Part shown: piece after piece, positions 6,801 to 8,184 of the stretch
Layout: every line of letters starts with the position of its first letter
Numbering within the stretch: position 1 is the first letter of the stretch
Source of the DNA: Anaerolineae bacterium
GTDB lineage: Bacteria; Chloroflexota; Anaerolineae; 4572-78; J111
Assembly (NCBI GenBank): GCA_020433835.1
Contig: JAGRBY010000322.1
Location: forward strand, 1-8,184
Direction of reading: 5' to 3'
DNA: 8,184 bases
Notes under the pieces: model-generated
What the model saw: only the letters and a program-made list of their open reading frames with translations
What the model was told of the DNA's origin: nothing
Database searches by the model: none
Made by a program: the position numbers and the translations under genes

Positions 6801-7457
6801 CTGGAGCCGGTTACGACCATCATTGAACCCAGCCCGTTGCCTATCACCTGTCTCGATCCATTAGCCGATCAGAGCTTTGAGTTGTCACCCTCAGAATGGA
6901 CGGTCGCTTTTGATCAGGGGGTAACGCGCTCGGCCGGTCAGGCCAACAGCGGTAATTTCAAACTCAGCGCCTCATCATTTGAAGGGTTCCCAACCAATCC
7001 CTGGTTTTATCAAACCTTTACTGTTCCTACCTGGCTCACCGCTTCCAATACATCTCTCCATCTAACGCTGCACAAAAATATCAATGCTTTAGCCGACGGC
7101 AACCAACCGGACGATAAGTTTTTTGCCGTGGTTACAGCCGATCCCTCCAGTCTAGCTTCGGCTTTGGCGAACAAAGTAACGACACCAACGGTGGTCGCCG
7201 ACGGGGTGATGCCTTCTGGAGTTTATGATCCCACCAATTGGGAGAAAGTTTCGCTGTCGCTGCCGCTCCTCGATGAAAATCTTGTTGAAACCTACAAAGG
7301 GCAACCCTTAAGCTTATATCTGTACAATAAGAGCAATAGTCAGAGTGCTTGCTCTTCGGGCTTTTGCGCCACCGATTTTTTCTTTGATGATATCAAGCTG
7401 GATTTTTGCGGTAGTAAGGCCCCGTACGAATTATATCTGCCGCTTATCGTGAGATAA
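3855..7457 (+). CDS. Secreted von Willebrand factor A domain protein with a large insert, DUF11 and C-terminal jelly-roll
   Basis: The protein has 1200 residues from the ATG at 3855. Its signal peptide (MKK, then a hydrophobic core 5-22) is probably cut after A30. The vWA domain starts at about 38. Its metal site is complete: D46, S48 and S50 (DASGS), T526 (NGSTN) and D578 (MTDG). The first strand and the rest are separated by an insert at about 52-438. That insert is rich in Cys and Trp (CFDC 57-60, CNVC 380-383, CSC 396-398) and contains a carbohydrate-binding-like beta domain at about 205-330. The vWA fold ends near 682. Two ~97-residue modules follow (about 683-775 and 776-878, shared DIYL cores), then a DUF11 domain (880-993, ITYTLTVTNSGS), a jelly-roll-like domain (1000-1186) and the tail YELYLPLIVR. 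The likely role is adhesion or ligand binding outside the cell; the ligand is unknown. It sits directly after the broken gene, 18 bases from its stop. Confidence 0.88.
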   Translation: MKKYGLMLIILVSLLSAVFIGLDYFNSATADDAIDVQPLDIAVVFDASGSMQYETTCFDCWEPNGADVIANPWPANGVFNPLPDTTTAGLCTENLQYIVDPNGNKYSVHEAELYSRDVPLHGWEFDKRTPGQGFWVIQRLHNMDASGTDSRGAFIRAHPYAVYSQYQLDNYPQLQGGAYNNECFNGPNLSGACWATTAALLGETPPSNNPPYVEYDFTPGWSGNTHVWIRAQGAYNYSWKWLGQSPVTREFWQRALFWQLGPADGSNWSDVQGRDFTNLDYSRNYDFPQNDHWRWLKLGDIPTTQGTQHTLRLYQGSAGFNIDKVMFTNFSGGVSNTTIAENGTVYGDSSGINTTFKNMVNQNSGKGPDATKGSATREACNVCNPVFGQTVDIPQCSCKTSKNDNTASSYGAGGAGVGCTQVLTDTNQLTNDLYHDIDPIRSAKEAVKNFAIQLDPKIDQLGLVAYSSNVKNGTTNGIKQRVELQCLTWAETNDLQGIEACYQATNAISYTDIMRSVEIHNNNGSTNIGDGMHEGLIELGIDTVPERNIDHECRPPINDGSVCDRQGTAQRILILMTDGVPNAYNSGCPASNVWTGTFGQGNRAFDCAIFYAQQAAENDVALFTIGMGPAIYPDLLTAMATGTDPTTGDVYFDQNCGAFFPVANLNTLDDVFDEIEQLARNCPQPTLDPQISSTNGYILPQSSQLMAHLIDHQGIPHDIYLSDADGATYPICLNVLPGGDDPACALDAVPPGGYELYSVIAGSQNPRVAVAPELVIVVADTSAPQILSLSGYDTIQTAPPFQVHLENHPAGFSYDIYLKSAASAFKICSNLTANVMGRVEATCSLAGIPPGLYNLVSVVAKTINPSVAVSERQVEVIGDPAPLLAIRKQGPATAAPDELITYTLTVTNSGSISATNLILTDTLPAGASYVSGGTKIGNVIRWSLLQLEPDETAARSFRVTATQTITNNDYGVTSDGGYQAIGLEPVTTIIEPSPLPITCLDPLADQSFELSPSEWTVAFDQGVTRSAGQANSGNFKLSASSFEGFPTNPWFYQTFTVPTWLTASNTSLHLTLHKNINALADGNQPDDKFFAVVTADPSSLASALANKVTTPTVVADGVMPSGVYDPTNWEKVSLSLPLLDENLVETYKGQPLSLYLYNKSNSQSACSSGFCATDFFFDDIKLDFCGSKAPYELYLPLIVR
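6003..6488 (+). repeat. Coding duplication: two ~97-residue modules in the vWA protein
   Basis: At residues 717-775 and 814-876 of the vWA protein the order of motifs repeats with an offset of 97 residues. Each copy has DIYL, an I-C pair, a second C, a GIPPG or VPPGG turn, an LYSV or LVSV strand, then NPRVAVAPE or NPSVAVSER. The DNA has diverged well beyond the protein pattern, so this is an old internal duplication. I do not recognise the module as a named family; an Ig-like or Fn3-like fold is likely from its length and strand pattern. Confidence 0.55.
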
Positions 7458-7493
7458 CCATCACCTCCTGATAACCTCCCCCTCCCTACCATT

Positions 7494-7521
7494 TTGTCAG
7501 CCTTTCAATCAATGTTATAAT
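7494..7521 (+). promoter_or_regulatory. Promoter of the glycosyltransferase gene, with extended -10
   Basis: TTGTCA (7494-7499) and TATAAT (7516-7521) are separated by 16 bp. A TG at 7513-7514 one base before the -10 makes it an extended -10 (TGTTATAAT). It is the best promoter match in the window and lies in the gap between the vWA and glycosyltransferase genes. Transcription would begin near 7528, giving a leader of about 55 nt that contains the hairpin at 7547-7566. Confidence 0.65.
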
Positions 7522-7546
7522 CCATCCATTCTAAACTGTTAGCCCC

Positions 7547-7566
7547 AGGTCGGCCTATGCCGACCT
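7547..7566 (+). terminator. Perfect 8-bp hairpin between the vWA and glycosyltransferase genes (terminator or leader hairpin)
   Basis: AGGTCGGC (7547-7554) and GCCGACCT (7559-7566) form a perfect GC-rich stem around a CTAT loop, followed by TTGTTGT. It could terminate the vWA transcript, about 90 bases after that stop codon. However, it lies downstream of the candidate promoter at 7494-7521 and only 16 bases before the next ATG, so it would also be in the leader of the glycosyltransferase mRNA. The tail is only modestly T-rich, so read-through is likely. Confidence 0.5.
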
Positions 7567-7582
7567 TTGTTGTCTGTGAGTT

Positions 7583-8184
7583 ATGAGCCGAACGCGGTTA
7601 CTAAAAATTGAACGCGGAGCGCTGCTTCTGCTGGTGCTGCTCTATAGTATTGTCGCCTATGCCCACGCCCGGCTGGCTCCGTTAACCACCGGCCCCGATG
7701 AGTTGGCCCATTACGAATACGTCAATTTTATCGCCAACCAGGGCCACCTACCGCTAACCACCACCGAGCGCGAACAGGCCGCCTATAAATCCGACCAGCC
7801 GCCGCTTTATCATCTCATCACCGCCCTGCCGGCCGCTCTGGTCGATACCACCGGCCCGCCCTATCTCAAACGCTACAGCGATAACGAACGCCGCCCCCTG
7901 ATCGAGCAAACGCGCCACGCCTGGGGCCTCCATAACACCGAAGATGAGTACCCACCCTATCACGGCGAAATTTTACGCTGGCATATCGGCCGCTGGGTCT
8001 CGATTTTGTTCGGCGCAGCCACCGTCGTCGTCACCTATGGCATCGCCCAGGGCATACCTTTTCTTTTTGCTGCCCGGCAGTTCAAGCCAACGCTCAGCTT
8101 CTCCACCCGGCAAGAATTAACCCAGATTTCTCTCGCCCTCAGCGCCGCTGCCGTCGTCGCCTTTGTGCCGCGCTTCATCCTGAC
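7583..8184 (+). CDS. GT39-like (GT-C fold) membrane glycosyltransferase, N-terminal part, cut by window end
   Basis: The frame runs from the ATG at 7583 to the window end without a stop, giving 200 residues of a protein of this type that normally has 450-700. A hydrophobic segment at 12-29 forms the first membrane helix. The first external loop carries TTGPDELAHYEYVNF with D39 and E40, the acidic pair expected for the catalytic base region of dolichyl/undecaprenyl-phosphate sugar transferases. Next comes KSDQPPLYHLI (69-79), the conserved QPPLYY-type motif of the PMT_2/ArnT-like group. Further hydrophobic stretches lie at about 74-88, 136-165 and 181-195. It probably moves a sugar from a lipid-phosphate donor to a surface acceptor on the outer face of the membrane; donor and acceptor are not predictable. 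Only a weak ribosome site (GTGAG, 7576-7580) precedes the ATG, but the start fits the first helix. The gene has its own promoter. Confidence 0.8.
   Translation, partial: MSRTRLLKIERGALLLLVLLYSIVAYAHARLAPLTTGPDELAHYEYVNFIANQGHLPLTTTEREQAAYKSDQPPLYHLITALPAALVDTTGPPYLKRYSDNERRPLIEQTRHAWGLHNTEDEYPPYHGEILRWHIGRWVSILFGAATVVVTYGIAQGIPFLFAARQFKPTLSFSTRQELTQISLALSAAAVVAFVPRFIL

Noticed and set aside
7460..7469. ATCACCTCCT resembles the anti-Shine-Dalgarno 3' end of 16S rRNA
   Set aside because: The match is only 10 bases, with no rRNA sequence upstream. On the opposite strand it would be a ribosome site for a five-residue frame. Coincidence is the simplest reading.
7754..7963. 69-residue minus-strand frame near the window end
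   Set aside because: It lies opposite the glycosyltransferase frame, which carries the DE and QPPLYH motifs.

Overview
The window looks like a stretch of chromosome from a Chloroflexota-type bacterium (Anaerolineae or Caldilineae grade), probably from an environmental genome. This rests on style, not on a marker gene. It holds very large secreted multidomain proteins (PKD, BACON-like, Fn3, cohesin, dockerin, vWA and DUF11 modules), and all of them end in the same short tail of the form YLP-(L/I)-hydrophobic-hydrophobic-K/R. They are followed by a GT39-like membrane glycosyltransferase. Every supported gene is on the + strand. No tRNA, rRNA, CRISPR array, insertion sequence or phage gene is visible, and there is no gene-free stretch longer than about 150 bases.

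Layout. (1) Bases 1-220: a terminator-like hairpin with a T-rich tail (1-50), a sigma70-like promoter (99-127), and a reading frame that is already open from base 80 and reads like protein, although no ATG or GTG lies in it. (2) 221-3364: a 1047-residue extracellular protein with a beta-propeller-like N-terminus, two PKD domains, a BACON-like Ig domain, Fn3, cohesin, dockerin and a second cohesin. It lacks a signal peptide and is probably truncated or mis-started at its 5' end. (3) 3365-3478: a strong 16-bp hairpin, a palindrome and a short repeated word. (4) 3479-3836: a decayed or collapsed gene. Its signal peptide and the first part of a beta-helix-type domain survive, and its C-terminal tail survives in another frame, but the middle is missing. 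(5) 3855-7457: a 1200-residue secreted vWA protein whose metal-site domain is interrupted by an insert of nearly 390 residues. This is followed by a duplicated ~97-residue module, a DUF11 domain and a C-terminal jelly-roll-like domain. (6) 7458-7582: a good promoter followed by a perfect 8-bp hairpin. (7) 7583 to the window end: the N-terminal 200 residues of a GT-C type glycosyltransferase, cut by the window edge.

The two big proteins and the wrecked gene between them look like a run of cell-surface or extracellular adhesion/binding proteins that share one terminal tag and possibly one export and anchoring route. The glycosyltransferase has its own promoter and is GC-richer by eye, so it may be a separate unit. 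A role in modifying the surface proteins or surface glycans is possible but not shown. The most interesting points are the shared C-terminal tag, the split vWA domain, the cohesin-dockerin-cohesin arrangement in one chain, and the gutted middle gene.
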